From CAZRIP01 sp964600165 (GTDB lineage Bacteria; Elusimicrobiota; Elusimicrobia; UBA1565; UBA9628), in contig CAZRIP010000010.1 of the NCBI GenBank assembly GCA_964600165.1, positions 1 to 54,961 on the forward strand: 54,961 nt of DNA. Reading direction: 5' to 3'. Under the pieces are notes generated by a model, which had not been told where the DNA came from, made no database searches, and worked only from the letters and a program-made list of their open reading frames with translations. A program made the translations under genes and the position numbers. This document shows, in pieces, positions 16,287-27,019 of this stretch; positions within the stretch are counted from its first letter, which is position 1; each line of letters starts with the position of its first letter.

Positions 16287-17476
16287 GAGACTTTCTCCTT
16301 GGCCCGGGCTTTCTGCGCGAGGGCCATCGGCAACGCGTGCAGGCGGGAGAACCCCGCCGCGTCGGCGCCGGTCCAAAGCGACGTCGTCTCGCCGTAGGCC
16401 GCGGCGCCGTCGACGAGCGAGTAAGGGCTCTTGACTCCGGTCACGTCGAAGCGTCCCTGGCGAAAGCGCACGCGCGCCTGGCCGGTCACCGTCTCCTGGC
16501 TCGACTTGATCATCGCCTCGATGTCGCGCATGACGGGGTCGAAGTAAAGGCCCTCGTGGAGCATCTGGCCGTAGAACTCGGCCACGTGGTTCTTCCAGAA
16601 GGACTGCCAGCGCGTGAGCACGAGCTTTTCAAGCTCGGAATGCGCGGCGATCAGCACGAGCGGCGCCGGGGCCTCGAAGCCGATGCGCCCCTTGATGCCC
16701 AAGATCGTGTCGCCCAGGTGCACGCCCCGGCCGACGCCGAAGGACTTGCCTAGCGCGTGGAGCGCCTGGACGAGCGCGACGCCCGGCATCTTCACGCCGT
16801 CGAGCGAGACGGGCGCGCCCTTCTCGAAGCCGATCACGACGGCTTTGGAGCCCGTCGCGGCCGCTTCCGACGCGGGAAACGCCGAGTCCGGGATCTCGGC
16901 CCACGGATCGTGCGTCTCCTTGCCGCCGACGGTCGTGCCCCAAAGCCCGGCGTTGACCGAATACGCCGTCTTCTTCGCCGCGACGGCGACGCCGCGCTCG
17001 GCGAGCCAGTCCGTCTCCTTCTGCCGCGCCCAGCCGAGCTCGCGGATCGGCGCGAGGCATTTCAAGCCGGGAGCGGCGACGTTGAAGACGGCGTCGAATC
17101 GGACTTGGTCGTTGCCCGCGCCCGTCGAGCCGTGCGCGACGGCGTCGGCGCCGAGCTCGAGCGCCAGCGTGGCGACGAGCTCGGCCTGAAGCACGCGCTC
17201 GGCGGCGACGGAAAGCGGGTAAACCCTGCCGCGCAGGATGTTGCCCTGGATCAGCGGCAGCGCGAAGCGCTCGAAGACCTGCGCCTTGCCGTCGAGCGTG
17301 TAATGCGCGGCGGCGCCGAGCGCCTTGGCCCGCGCCTCGATCTCGGAGAGCTCCTCGGCGGAGAAGCCCCCTGTGTCGACGGTCGCCGTCACGATCTCGG
17401 CGTTGTACTGCTCTTTAAGGTAGAGGGCGCAGAACGTCGTGTCGAGCCCGCCGGAAAACGCCAGGACGATCTTCAT
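16283..17476 (-). CDS. argG: Argininosuccinate synthase
   Basis: 397-residue ATP-dependent ligase: citrulline plus aspartate to argininosuccinate. PP-loop FSGGLDTT at 8-15, then HGSTGAGNDQVRFD, which contacts ATP and citrulline. The C-terminal half is the shorter type found with Bacteroidetes arg operons. ATG overlaps the argR stop (ATGA) and its TGA overlaps the start of gene X (GTGA). Confidence 0.95.
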   Translation of the reverse strand: MKIVLAFSGGLDTTFCALYLKEQYNAEIVTATVDTGGFSAEELSEIEARAKALGAAAHYTLDGKAQVFERFALPLIQGNILRGRVYPLSVAAERVLQAELVATLALELGADAVAHGSTGAGNDQVRFDAVFNVAAPGLKCLAPIRELGWARQKETDWLAERGVAVAAKKTAYSVNAGLWGTTVGGKETHDPWAEIPDSAFPASEAAATGSKAVVIGFEKGAPVSLDGVKMPGVALVQALHALGKSFGVGRGVHLGDTILGIKGRIGFEAPAPLVLIAAHSELEKLVLTRWQSFWKNHVAEFYGQMLHEGLYFDPVMRDIEAMIKSSQETVTGQARVRFRQGRFDVTGVKSPYSLVDGAAAYGETTSLWTGADAAGFSRLHALPMALAQKARAKEKVS

Positions 17477-17943
17477 CGCTTGATCCTCGCTTGCAGGAAT
17501 TCCAATATCTTCTTGTTGGCGGCCGGGCCGTCGACGGCGACGAAGACCGTGTCGTCTCCCGCGATGGTGCCGACGACGCCCTCCGGCGACATGCCGTCGA
17601 TGACGTAGCCCACGCGCTGGGCCATGCCCGGCTCGCAGCGGATGACGACCATGTAGGGCCCGGCGGCGGTGGCGGCGTTGACGGCGGTGCGCAGCGGAAG
17701 CTCGGCGTCGGCGGCGCCCGCCTCGGCGGCGGCGGCGGCGGTGGCGGGCTTGTAGACTCCTGCCATTTTGAACAACCCGAGCTCGGCGATGTCGCGCGAG
17801 CCGGAGACCTGCGTGGCGCCGATGCCCTTCTTCTTGAGCGCCTTCACGACCTCGCCTTGCGTCGCGAGCGGCCGCTCGCCCACGAGCTCGAGGATGGCGG
17901 TCTGCCGCGCGGCCTTGCCTTCTTCTCGTGTATATTTATTCAT
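17473..17943 (-). CDS. argR: Arginine repressor
   Basis: 156 residues. N-terminal winged helix (TQGEVVKALKKKGI, QVSGSRDIAELGL), an Ala-rich linker (about 65-80), and the C-terminal arginine-binding and hexamerisation domain with GTIAGDDTVFVA. It is the first gene of the operon it should control. Its start ATG lies only 12 nt from the -10 box, with the ARG box over that box, so it very likely represses itself and all eight genes behind it when arginine is plentiful. Confidence 0.93.
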   Translation of the reverse strand: MNKYTREEGKAARQTAILELVGERPLATQGEVVKALKKKGIGATQVSGSRDIAELGLFKMAGVYKPATAAAAAEAGAADAELPLRTAVNAATAAGPYMVVIRCEPGMAQRVGYVIDGMSPEGVVGTIAGDDTVFVAVDGPAANKKILEFLQARIKR

Positions 17944-17947
17944 ACTG

Positions 17948-17965
17948 AATGAATAATTATACTTA
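17948..17965. promoter_or_regulatory. ARG box (ArgR operator)
   Basis: AATGAATAATTATACTTA matches the ArgR half-site pattern TGAAT-4 nt-ATTCA with the left half perfect and the right half altered. It overlaps the -10 box of the argR promoter. A second box may lie in the AT-rich sequence up to 17978, where a copy is not obvious. Confidence 0.6.
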
Positions 17966-17983
17966 TCTCAGAAAATTTGTCAA
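17956..17983 (-). promoter_or_regulatory. arg operon promoter
   Basis: Perfect sigma70 boxes: TTGACA (17978-17983), 16-nt spacer, TATAAT (17956-17961). This is the strongest promoter by eye in the window. The leader is only about 5 nt. It is divergent from the aconitase promoter, about 45 nt away. Confidence 0.8.
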
Positions 17984-18005
17984 CGCTTTTTCTTGACCGC
18001 CCGGG

Positions 18006-18035
18006 ATGACCGCTTTCACCCGAAAATATTAGAAT
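18006..18035 (+). promoter_or_regulatory. Aconitase promoter
   Basis: ATGACC (18006-18011), 18-nt spacer, TAGAAT (18030-18035), then 7 nt to ATG 18043. There is no room for a Shine-Dalgarno, so the mRNA is probably leaderless. Confidence 0.55.
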
Positions 18036-18042
18036 ACGAATC

Positions 18043-20744
<2,702 letters not shown>

Positions 20745-20748
<4 letters not shown>

Positions 20749-21320
20749 AGCGAGTCTGCGTCTACTGCGGCTCCAACGAAGGCGTCCGCCCGGAGTATAA
20801 GCGGGCGGCGGTCGCGTTGGGCGAGTTGCTTGCCGCGCGAAAGATCGGCCTCGTCTACGGCGGCGGGAAGGTCGGCCTCATGGGCGTCGTCGCCGACGCC
20901 GTGCTCGCCAAGGGCGGCGAGGTCGTCGGCGTCATCCCCGAGGACATCGTGCGCCTCGAGGTCGCCCACGAGGGCCTGACCGAGCAGCGCGTCGTCGGCT
21001 CCATGCACGAGCGCAAGGCGCTGATGGAAAAGCTCTCCGACGGATTCATCGCGCTGCCCGGCGGCTTCGGCACGATGGACGAGCTCTGCGAGATGGTGAC
21101 TTGGGCGCAGCTCGGGCTGCACAAAAAGCCCGTGGGCCTGCTCAACACGGCCGGCTACTACGACAAGTTCATCGAGTTCGTCGACCACGCGTCCGGCGAG
21201 GGCTTCGTCAAGCAGAAGCTGCGCGGCCTCCTGCTCGAGGCGAAGACCCCGGAGCAGCTCCTCGCGCTCTTCGACGCGCACCGGCCCGTCGACGCCCGCC
21301 GCTGGCTGCGCCATCCTTGA
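20745..21320 (+). CDS. LOG family protein (nucleoside 5'-monophosphate phosphoribohydrolase)
   Basis: 191 residues. It has the LOG hallmarks VYGGGKVGLMG and PGGFGTMDE (about 105-113), which carry the catalytic Arg/Glu environment of cytokinin-activating LOG enzymes. Bacterial members hydrolyse AMP-type nucleotides to base and ribose phosphate. The N-terminus KRVCVYCGSNEG aligns with family starts only if translation begins at CTG 20745, which overlaps the aconitase TGA as CTGA. No ATG, GTG or TTG lies nearby in frame. The much longer upstream frame is the shadow of aconitase. Confidence 0.85.
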
Positions 21321-21345
21321 CGCGCGCCCGGACCTCCGCTACACT
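21317..21345 (+). promoter_or_regulatory. Promoter of the TMBIM gene
   Basis: TTGACG (21317-21322, overlapping the LOG stop codon), 17-nt spacer, TACACT (21340-21345), then 7 nt to ATG 21353. Leaderless architecture. Confidence 0.7.
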
Positions 21346-21352
21346 TCAGGTC

Positions 21353-22060
21353 ATGGACGCGACGAGCATGCTCCTTCCGCAAAACGACGGCATCGCGCTC
21401 GAGCATCGGCACTTCTTCATGAAGGTGTATCGCTGGATGTCGATCGGCCTCGTCCTGTCCGCGGCCGCGGCTTGGTGGGTCTACCGGACTCCCGAAGCGG
21501 CGCGCGCGATCATCCACGATGAGCTCCATTTCATGGGTTTGCTGGGGATCGAGCTTCTCCTGGTCTTCGTCCTCGCGGCCGCGAAGGACAAGTTGTCGCT
21601 GGGCGCGACGATGTTCTTTTTCATGACGTACTGCGTCACGACCGGACTGACGCTGTCGGTCGTCCTGTTCGTCTATACGGCGACGTCGGTCGTCACGACC
21701 TTCTGCGTGACGGCCGGGATGTTCGGCGTCATGAGCGCCTACGGCTACTTCACGGACCACGATCTCGCCAGTTGGGGCCACGTGCTTCTGTCCGGCCTGC
21801 TCGGCTTGATCCTGGCCTCGTTCGCTAATTTCTGGCTGAGAAGCGCGGCGATCGACTGGATCGTGACGCTCTCCGGCATCGTCATCTTCACCGGACTGAT
21901 CGCCTACGACACGAACAAGCTCCGGGCGCTCGACCTGACCGGCACGATCGACGGCAGCGAGCAGCAGGAGCGCGAGGCGATCGACGGCGCGCTCGACCTC
22001 TACCTCGACTTCGTCAACCTGTTCCTCAAGCTGCTGCGCGTCCTCGGGCGCAAGAAGTAG
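21353..22060 (+). CDS. Bax inhibitor-1 / YccA (TMBIM) family membrane protein
   Basis: 235 residues with about seven hydrophobic segments and little else. The pattern matches TMBIM proteins: a short polar N-terminus with HRHFFMKVYRWMSIGL, a conserved VFTGLIAYDTNKLR-like motif in the last helix pair, and an acidic stretch before the final segment. Members form pH-sensitive cation (calcium) leak channels in the inner membrane. In Proteobacteria they also associate with FtsH quality control. The exact role here is open. Confidence 0.88.
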   Translation: MDATSMLLPQNDGIALEHRHFFMKVYRWMSIGLVLSAAAAWWVYRTPEAARAIIHDELHFMGLLGIELLLVFVLAAAKDKLSLGATMFFFMTYCVTTGLTLSVVLFVYTATSVVTTFCVTAGMFGVMSAYGYFTDHDLASWGHVLLSGLLGLILASFANFWLRSAAIDWIVTLSGIVIFTGLIAYDTNKLRALDLTGTIDGSEQQEREAIDGALDLYLDFVNLFLKLLRVLGRKK

Positions 22061-22069
22061 CCGCCCCCA

Positions 22070-22098
22070 TTGACAGGAATTGGGTCAGGGGCTAAACT
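22070..22098 (+). promoter_or_regulatory. Promoter of the PII-like gene
   Basis: TTGACA (22070-22075), 17-nt spacer, TAAACT (22093-22098), then 6 nt to ATG 22105. Leaderless architecture. Confidence 0.75.
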
Positions 22099-22104
22099 CG
22101 CCGC

Positions 22105-22425
22105 ATGGCCAAACTACAGTTGATCACCGCCGTCGTGCAGCACAAAGTGGGAGACAAGGTCATCGAGGCCGCCATCCAGGCGGGGGCGACCGGAGCGACC
22201 TATTTTTTCGCCGAAGGGACCGGCGTGCGCCAGCACGTCAACTCGGAAGTCGAGATCGCCAAGCGCTCGATCTTCATCGTCGTCGACAAGACGAAGACCG
22301 ACAAGGTCTTGGACGCCGTCATCGAGGCCGCCAAGCTCAACCAGCCGGGGCAGGGCTTCGCCTGCGTGCAGGACGTGATCCGGGCCGTGGGCTTCGTGCC
22401 CAACGACGCGACCGCCACGACCTAG
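22105..22425 (+). CDS. PII-like signalling protein
   Basis: 106 residues with a ferredoxin-like PII fold signature: LITAVVQHKVGDKVIEAA, GATGATYFFAEGTG, then GFACVQDVIRAVG near the C-terminus. The T-loop is shorter than in GlnB/GlnK and lacks the uridylylated Tyr context. It therefore belongs to the divergent PII-like group, not the classical nitrogen regulators. Partner unknown: no ammonium transporter or glutamine synthetase is nearby. Its TAG stop and the stop of the opposing oxidoreductase share the bases CTAG. Confidence 0.75.
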   Translation: MAKLQLITAVVQHKVGDKVIEAAIQAGATGATYFFAEGTGVRQHVNSEVEIAKRSIFIVVDKTKTDKVLDAVIEAAKLNQPGQGFACVQDVIRAVGFVPNDATATT

Positions 22426-23570
22426 CGGCCTTTGAAGCGCGCGAGGCGGAAGCGGTGGAGGTTGAGCTCCGCCTTGCCGGCGACGACGAGCTCGGCCATC
22501 GTCTTGCCGACGAGCGGCCCGAACTTGAAGCCGTGGCCTGAAAAACCCGCCGCGATGTAGCCGTTCGGCGTGTCGGGAAGACGGTCCATGATGAAGTCGC
22601 CGTCCTTGGTGTTGTCGTAGAAGCAGACCTGCCCCTCGTACTCCGTGAACTGCGCGAGCTCGGGGATGAAGCGCCCGAGGAACTTGCGGCACTTCTTCTC
22701 GAAGGCGGGCGTGATCTCTTCCTTGGAGCCCGGGCCCGCCGGTTTTCCCACGGACCCCTTCTTGTGGTCGCCGATCTTAAGGAAGCCGTGGATGTGCAGC
22801 GGGAAGCCGTAGAAGTCGGTCGACATCGACAAGAACACGGGAAAGTGCTCGGGCCGGTAGCGCCCGCGGTTGGACGGCGGGCGCAGATAGAGCTGGAACT
22901 GCTTGGTGACCTTGAGCGGGATCTTGTAGCTCTTCAAGATCTCGGGCGTCCAGATGCCCGTGCAGAAGACGTAGCTCTCGCCCTGCCAGACCTTGCCGGT
23001 CTGGTCCTTGATCCCTTTGATGCCGAGCTTCTTGTCGCGGATGACCTGCGCGACCTTGACCTTCGGGCGAAGCTGGACGCCCTTGCGCTGGGCGAGCGCG
23101 GCGATCGCCTGCACGCTCTTCTGCGCCCAGATCATGCCGCCGTCCTTGTGGAAGAGGCCGTACTTGATCGCGCGCGTGTTGAGCATCGGGTAGCGGCGCT
23201 TGAGCTCGTTCTTCTCGACTTTCGCGACGGGGAGCTTGAGGTCCTTGAGGACGGTGAAGCTCTGCTCCTCGTAGCCGTGCGTCTGCGTGGCGAACTCGAG
23301 CACGCCGTTCTGGAAGAGCAGCCGGTCACCCACCTGATTATTGAAGTCGAGCCACAGAGGCATCGACCGGACCGCCATGTCGGTATAGAACGCGTCCTTG
23401 CCGTAAGTGAGCCTGAAGACTCGGAGATGATCGCCCGAGGCCGCCCAGATGTTCGGCACGTCGTACTGGTCGAGGAGCGTGACGCGCTTGCCGCGCAGCG
23501 CGAGGAAATACGCGCAGCACACGCCCATGATGCCGCCGCCGACGACGATCACTCCGTTTTCTTGGTTCAC
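22422..23570 (-). CDS. FAD-dependent amine oxidase, sarcosine-oxidase-like
   Basis: 382 residues of the DAO/monomeric sarcosine oxidase family. ADP-binding loop VVVGGGIMGVCCAYFLA lies at the N-terminus. Near the C-terminus VCFYDNTKDGDFIMDRLP and AAGFSGHGFKFGP match the region where monomeric sarcosine oxidase attaches FAD through a Cys, and that Cys is present. Expected to oxidise a secondary or N-methyl amino acid with oxygen, yielding hydrogen peroxide. Substrate unknown. GTG start overlaps the stop of the NYN gene. Confidence 0.85.
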   Translation of the reverse strand: MNQENGVIVVGGGIMGVCCAYFLALRGKRVTLLDQYDVPNIWAASGDHLRVFRLTYGKDAFYTDMAVRSMPLWLDFNNQVGDRLLFQNGVLEFATQTHGYEEQSFTVLKDLKLPVAKVEKNELKRRYPMLNTRAIKYGLFHKDGGMIWAQKSVQAIAALAQRKGVQLRPKVKVAQVIRDKKLGIKGIKDQTGKVWQGESYVFCTGIWTPEILKSYKIPLKVTKQFQLYLRPPSNRGRYRPEHFPVFLSMSTDFYGFPLHIHGFLKIGDHKKGSVGKPAGPGSKEEITPAFEKKCRKFLGRFIPELAQFTEYEGQVCFYDNTKDGDFIMDRLPDTPNGYIAAGFSGHGFKFGPLVGKTMAELVVAGKAELNLHRFRLARFKGR

Positions 23571-24004
23571 CGTTTAAATCGTGCTTCGATCCCGCGAACG
23601 ACCGTCTCGAGTCCGGCGCCGTGCGTCACGCGCTGCCAGCGCCCGCCCTCTTCCTGCGCGCGCCGGCCGAGCTCGCCGTCGGCCGTCACGACCGTCACCC
23701 GACCGCCGCCAAGGTGGCCGCTCGCGCGCACCTTGTCGAGGATCAGCTCGTCGGCGGACTCCTCGCGAGTGAACCGGATCCTCAAACCCGAGGCCTGCCG
23801 GGCCATCACACGAAAATCGCCGTCGAAAAAGAGCTCTACTTCCACGCGACCCTCGCAACTTTCACAAAGCTGCGCGAGAGCCTCGACGAGCCGCCGCGCG
23901 TCGGCCTCTTCCTGCTCACGGAACGCCGGCCCGCCGTAGCCGTGGCAAACACGCACGACGTTGGTCCCATCGACGCAGTAAATCCGGGCCGAAACGCTGG
24001 TCAT
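23567..24004 (-). CDS. NYN-domain ribonuclease, YacP-like
   Basis: 145 residues of the PIN-like NYN fold. Acidic residues expected to bind metal: Asp12 (CVDGTN), Asp61 (FFDGD), Asp85 (SADELI), Asp109 (TADGEL). Family members cleave RNA, and B. subtilis Rae1/YacP acts on ribosome-bound mRNA. A TATAAT overlaps the ATG at 24004, so either the start site lies a little downstream or another -10 box (TAAAAA) is used. It is followed by the FAD oxidase in a two-gene unit. A functional link between the two is not evident. Confidence 0.8.
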   Translation of the reverse strand: MTSVSARIYCVDGTNVVRVCHGYGGPAFREQEEADARRLVEALAQLCESCEGRVEVELFFDGDFRVMARQASGLRIRFTREESADELILDKVRASGHLGGGRVTVVTADGELGRRAQEEGGRWQRVTHGAGLETVVRGIEARFKR

Positions 24005-24067
24005 TATACTTTTTAGCTCGCGGCAAAAGTCTAGCGAATTAGGCGTCCGCCCGGAAGGCGCGGGCCC

Positions 24068-24096
24068 TTGACAGCCTCGGGCCGCCTCTTTACACT
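24068..24096 (+). promoter_or_regulatory. Promoter of the TPR-kinase gene
   Basis: TTGACA (24068-24073), 17-nt spacer, TACACT (24091-24096), then 7 nt to ATG 24104. The longest open frame would begin at TTG 24068, the -35 box itself, so it cannot be the real start. Confidence 0.75.
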
Positions 24097-24103
24097 TTTG
24101 AAA

Positions 24104-26380
24104 ATGAGCATTCGGCTGGGCGCCGCATTCCTGATCATTTCCTTATTGAGCGGCGCCCCCGCGCGCGCGGACGACGCCGCCTCGATTCCCGCCCCCGCGC
24201 CGCGGCGGCGCATCGAGCAGACTCCGGGACAAGCGTTCTTGTTCGCGAAAACGAAAGTCGAAAACGCCCCCGGCGCCGAGCCCCTGGTCAAGATCATGGA
24301 CGTCGCAACGGAGCAGATCCGCAAGGAGCCCGGGAAGGCCGACGAGATCGTCAGGCAGCAGCTCGACGGCGTCAACCTCGCCGCGGAGAACGTCCAGAAG
24401 CAGCCCGAGGTGCCGCCCGAGACCGCGCGCGCGATCAACGACGCGATGGCGGACCTAAACGTGCGCGCGGGCGGCTACGAGCAGGGCCTGCGCTTCGCCG
24501 ACCGGAGCCTGGCCGCCCACCCCGACGATCGCGACGCCCTCCTCAGCCGCTCGAACGCCAACGTCGGCCTCAAGGATTTCGCCGCGGCCCACGACGACGC
24601 GTCGCGCGCGATCAAGCTCGCGCCCGAGGACCCCGAAGGCTACACGGCGCGCGCCGTCGCCGAGTACAACATGCGCCAATACCAGCAGGCGAGCGAGGAC
24701 TCGCGCCGCGCTCTCGCGCTCGACGCCAACGACCGCGTCGCTTTCGCGATCATGAAGCTCGCCGAGGGCAAGTCGATGACCGTCGACGTCGACTCGCTCA
24801 AGGCGCGGATGGGCGGCGAGATCCAGCGCGAGTACAACGGCATGGTCCAGCAGCTCAATCAAGCCGAGGAGAAGCGCCTGGCGCCCGGGCCCTCGACGCC
24901 GGCGCCGGACGCGCGCGTGACCGCGGCCGGGAGGCTCACGCGAGACGCCGCGGACCGCCTGTCGGTCAAGGATTACTACGGCGCGATCGACGCCGCCAAC
25001 GCCGCCCTCGCGCAAGATCCGTCGAACGTCGCCGCGCTCTACTACCGCGCCGCCGCCTACAACCTGCTCGGCGACTACGAGCGCGCCGTCGAGGACGCGA
25101 GCCGCGCCCTCGTGTTCAATCCGGGCGACGCGAGCACGCACGACACGCGCGCCTGGGCCTTCAACCACATGGGCCGCTACCGCGACGCGATCGCGGACTC
25201 GAACCACTCGCTGGAGCTCAATCCCCAAAACCCCTACGCCTTCGCGAACCTGAGCTACTCGCACGAGCAGATGGGAGACTTCTCCTCGATGCTGCGCGAG
25301 CTGCGGACGGCGGCGACGCTCAACGCCCAGTTCGAGGCCACCTACCGCGACGCGGCGGCGCGCCACGGCTTGGCCCCCGATCCTCTCCCGTCGGACAGTT
25401 TCCTGCCGCCGCGCCGGGACCCGGCCGAGCGCGAGCGCAAGCGCTCTTTCCTTTTTCTCGTCGGCAGCGCCGTCATCGGCGGCGTGCTGATCGCTCTCGG
25501 CTTTTTCAACCTCGCCGGGGACTCCGGCAAGACGACGCGCTCGGCCGTCGGCAGGCCGCCGACCGCGCCTCCCCAGGTCCAAGCGGGCTACGCGCTCGGA
25601 CGGCGCATCGGCATGGGCGGCATGGGCATCGTCTACGAGGCCGTCGATCAGGCGCTGCAGCGCAAGGTCGCGATCAAGATCATGCGCGAGGAGCTGCAGA
25701 AAGACGGCTCGGCCCGCCAGCGATTCCTGGACGAGGCGCGCACGGTGGCGGCGCTGCATCACCCGGGCATCGTCGACATCCACGCCATCGTCGAGGATTC
25801 TCAGCGGGTCTGCCTGGTCTTCGAGTTCGTCGACGGGCAGACCCTCGACGAAGTCCTGCGAGAGCGCGGCCGCGTGCCGCTCGCCTCCGCCAAGGCGATC
25901 ATGCGCGAGCTCTGCTCGGCGCTCGATTTCGCCCACCGCCACCTGGTCGTCCACCGCGATATCAAGCCCGCGAACATCATGCTCGCGCGCGAGGGCGGCG
26001 CCAAGCTCATGGATTTCGGCATCTCGCGGCACGCGCGTGAAGCGCTGGAGGGCTCGCGCTCCGACGGCAAGGCCACGGGCACGCCCACCTACATGGCGCC
26101 TGAGCAGCGCTTCGGCGCGGTGCGCAAGGAGTCCGACGTCTTCTCCCTCGGGGCCGTGCTCTACGAGATGGCGACGGGCCGCTGCCCGTTCCCCGGCGCG
26201 ACGAGCGAGGAGCTCAAGCTCAACCGCGGCTACCTGCGCCCGAGCCAGCTCGCCGCCGACCTGCCGCCCGAGCTCGACACGTTCATCGACCACGCCTTAG
26301 ACCCCGATCCGGAGCGCCGTATTCCGAGCGCGCGGGAGTTCATGGCGCTGCTCGAGCGCATCCCCGACCGCCGCGGTTAG
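24104..26380 (+). CDS. Receptor-like Ser/Thr protein kinase with periplasmic TPR domain
   Basis: 758 residues. Signal peptide about 1-22 (ending ARA-DD). An exported region carries two blocks of TPR repeats (about 110-205 and 275-385). A transmembrane helix lies near 448-468, and a Hanks-type kinase domain spans about 492-755. Kinase motifs are complete: IGMGGMGIVYEA, VAIKIM, HRDIKPANI near 616-624, DFGIS, MAPEQ. Most bacterial kinases of this type (PknB and relatives) have the kinase first and the sensor last. Here the order is reversed, as in eukaryotic receptor kinases. The TPRs would sense a periplasmic protein or peptide and pass the signal inward. It is monocistronic, and no phosphatase or forkhead-domain partner is next to it. 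Confidence 0.88.
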   Translation: MSIRLGAAFLIISLLSGAPARADDAASIPAPAPRRRIEQTPGQAFLFAKTKVENAPGAEPLVKIMDVATEQIRKEPGKADEIVRQQLDGVNLAAENVQKQPEVPPETARAINDAMADLNVRAGGYEQGLRFADRSLAAHPDDRDALLSRSNANVGLKDFAAAHDDASRAIKLAPEDPEGYTARAVAEYNMRQYQQASEDSRRALALDANDRVAFAIMKLAEGKSMTVDVDSLKARMGGEIQREYNGMVQQLNQAEEKRLAPGPSTPAPDARVTAAGRLTRDAADRLSVKDYYGAIDAANAALAQDPSNVAALYYRAAAYNLLGDYERAVEDASRALVFNPGDASTHDTRAWAFNHMGRYRDAIADSNHSLELNPQNPYAFANLSYSHEQMGDFSSMLRELRTAATLNAQFEATYRDAAARHGLAPDPLPSDSFLPPRRDPAERERKRSFLFLVGSAVIGGVLIALGFFNLAGDSGKTTRSAVGRPPTAPPQVQAGYALGRRIGMGGMGIVYEAVDQALQRKVAIKIMREELQKDGSARQRFLDEARTVAALHHPGIVDIHAIVEDSQRVCLVFEFVDGQTLDEVLRERGRVPLASAKAIMRELCSALDFAHRHLVVHRDIKPANIMLAREGGAKLMDFGISRHAREALEGSRSDGKATGTPTYMAPEQRFGAVRKESDVFSLGAVLYEMATGRCPFPGATSEELKLNRGYLRPSQLAADLPPELDTFIDHALDPDPERRIPSAREFMALLERIPDRRG

Positions 26381-26438
26381 CCGATCAGACGAGACCGCGC
26401 ATCAACGGCGCGTCCATATCATCCGATTAAAATCAAAA

Positions 26439-26462
26439 GCAACTGTCCCCGGGGACAGTTGC
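26439..26462. repeat. REP-like palindrome, family A
   Basis: Perfect 24-bp palindrome with arm GCAACTGTCCCC, between the convergent TPR-kinase and EVE genes. The same family occurs at 8-29. A half-site TATCATCCG of family B lies about 20 nt upstream. Confidence 0.75.
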
Positions 26463-26492
26463 CAAGCCCTTCTCTCGCCGGGCGAGAATCCG

Positions 26493-26963
26493 TTATTTCC
26501 GAAAACAGCGGAGAATGGCGTCCCATTCTGTTGGCGTCACCGGCTGGATGGAAAGCCGTGATCCACGCTTGAGAAGGACCATTCCCGAAAGCGCGGGCAT
26601 GCCGCGCAGCTCGTCGAGCGAAAGAAGGCGCGGCAGCTTCTCGACGAGCTTGACGTCCACCTGGAACCAGACGGGCTTGTCCTTGGTCGCGCGCGGCTCG
26701 AAATATTCCGACTTCCCGTCGAACTGAGTCGGGTCCGGATAGGCGAGCCTGGCGATTTCGACGATCCCGGCGATGCCCGGCGGCTCGCAGCTCGAGTGAT
26801 AGAAAAACGCCCGGTCGCCGAGCTTCATCGCCTTCATGAAGTTGCGCGCCTGATAGTTGCGCACGCCGTCCCAGCCGCCCGTTTTCTTCGGCTTCCCGGC
26901 GAGGTCGTCGATCGAGAAGACCTCGGGCTCGGACTTCATCAGCCAGTATTTTTGTTCAGCCAT
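26493..26963 (-). CDS. EVE domain (PUA-like) protein
   Basis: 156 residues. The EVE family signature is clear: YWLMKSEPEVFSIDDL at the N-terminus and WDGVRNYQARNFMK followed by GDRAFFYHS. EVE domains bind modified bases in DNA or RNA and often accompany modification-dependent restriction. Here it is a lone housekeeping copy like the human THYN1-type proteins, with no restriction partner nearby. The ATG is only 3 nt from a palindromic repeat (26966-26989), so its promoter must lie within or beyond the repeats. Confidence 0.9.
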   Translation of the reverse strand: MAEQKYWLMKSEPEVFSIDDLAGKPKKTGGWDGVRNYQARNFMKAMKLGDRAFFYHSSCEPPGIAGIVEIARLAYPDPTQFDGKSEYFEPRATKDKPVWFQVDVKLVEKLPRLLSLDELRGMPALSGMVLLKRGSRLSIQPVTPTEWDAILRCFRK

Positions 26964-26965
26964 TT

Positions 26966-26989
26966 TCGACTCACCCCGGGGTAAGTTGA
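26966..26989. repeat. REP-like palindrome, family C (decayed)
   Basis: CCCCGGGG-centred palindrome with TTACCCC/GGGGT arms and two mismatches. It matches the perfect copy at 33776-33809. Next to it is a family B element, the same pairing seen at 33753-33809. Confidence 0.6.
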
Positions 26990-26994
26990 GTTAA

Positions 26995-27014
26995 TCATCC
27001 GCCACGTGGCGATG
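26995..27014. repeat. REP-like palindrome, family B (one arm truncated)
   Basis: Left arm TCATCCGCCAC is intact. The right arm has lost one G (GTGGCGATGG instead of GTGGCGGATGA). It sits 5 nt from the aldehyde dehydrogenase stop. Confidence 0.6.
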
Positions 27015-27019
27015 GCGAT

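Noticed and set aside
8772..17943. LysW-carrier type arginine/lysine synthesis
   Set aside because: No LysW-like acidic carrier or ArgX/LysX ligase is present, and the transcarbamylase is of the N-acyl-ornithine type, so small acyl blocking groups fit better.
24455..26293. 612-codon frame antisense to the TPR-kinase
   Set aside because: Low-complexity Arg/Val/Leu composition, no motifs, opposite a kinase with complete catalytic signatures.
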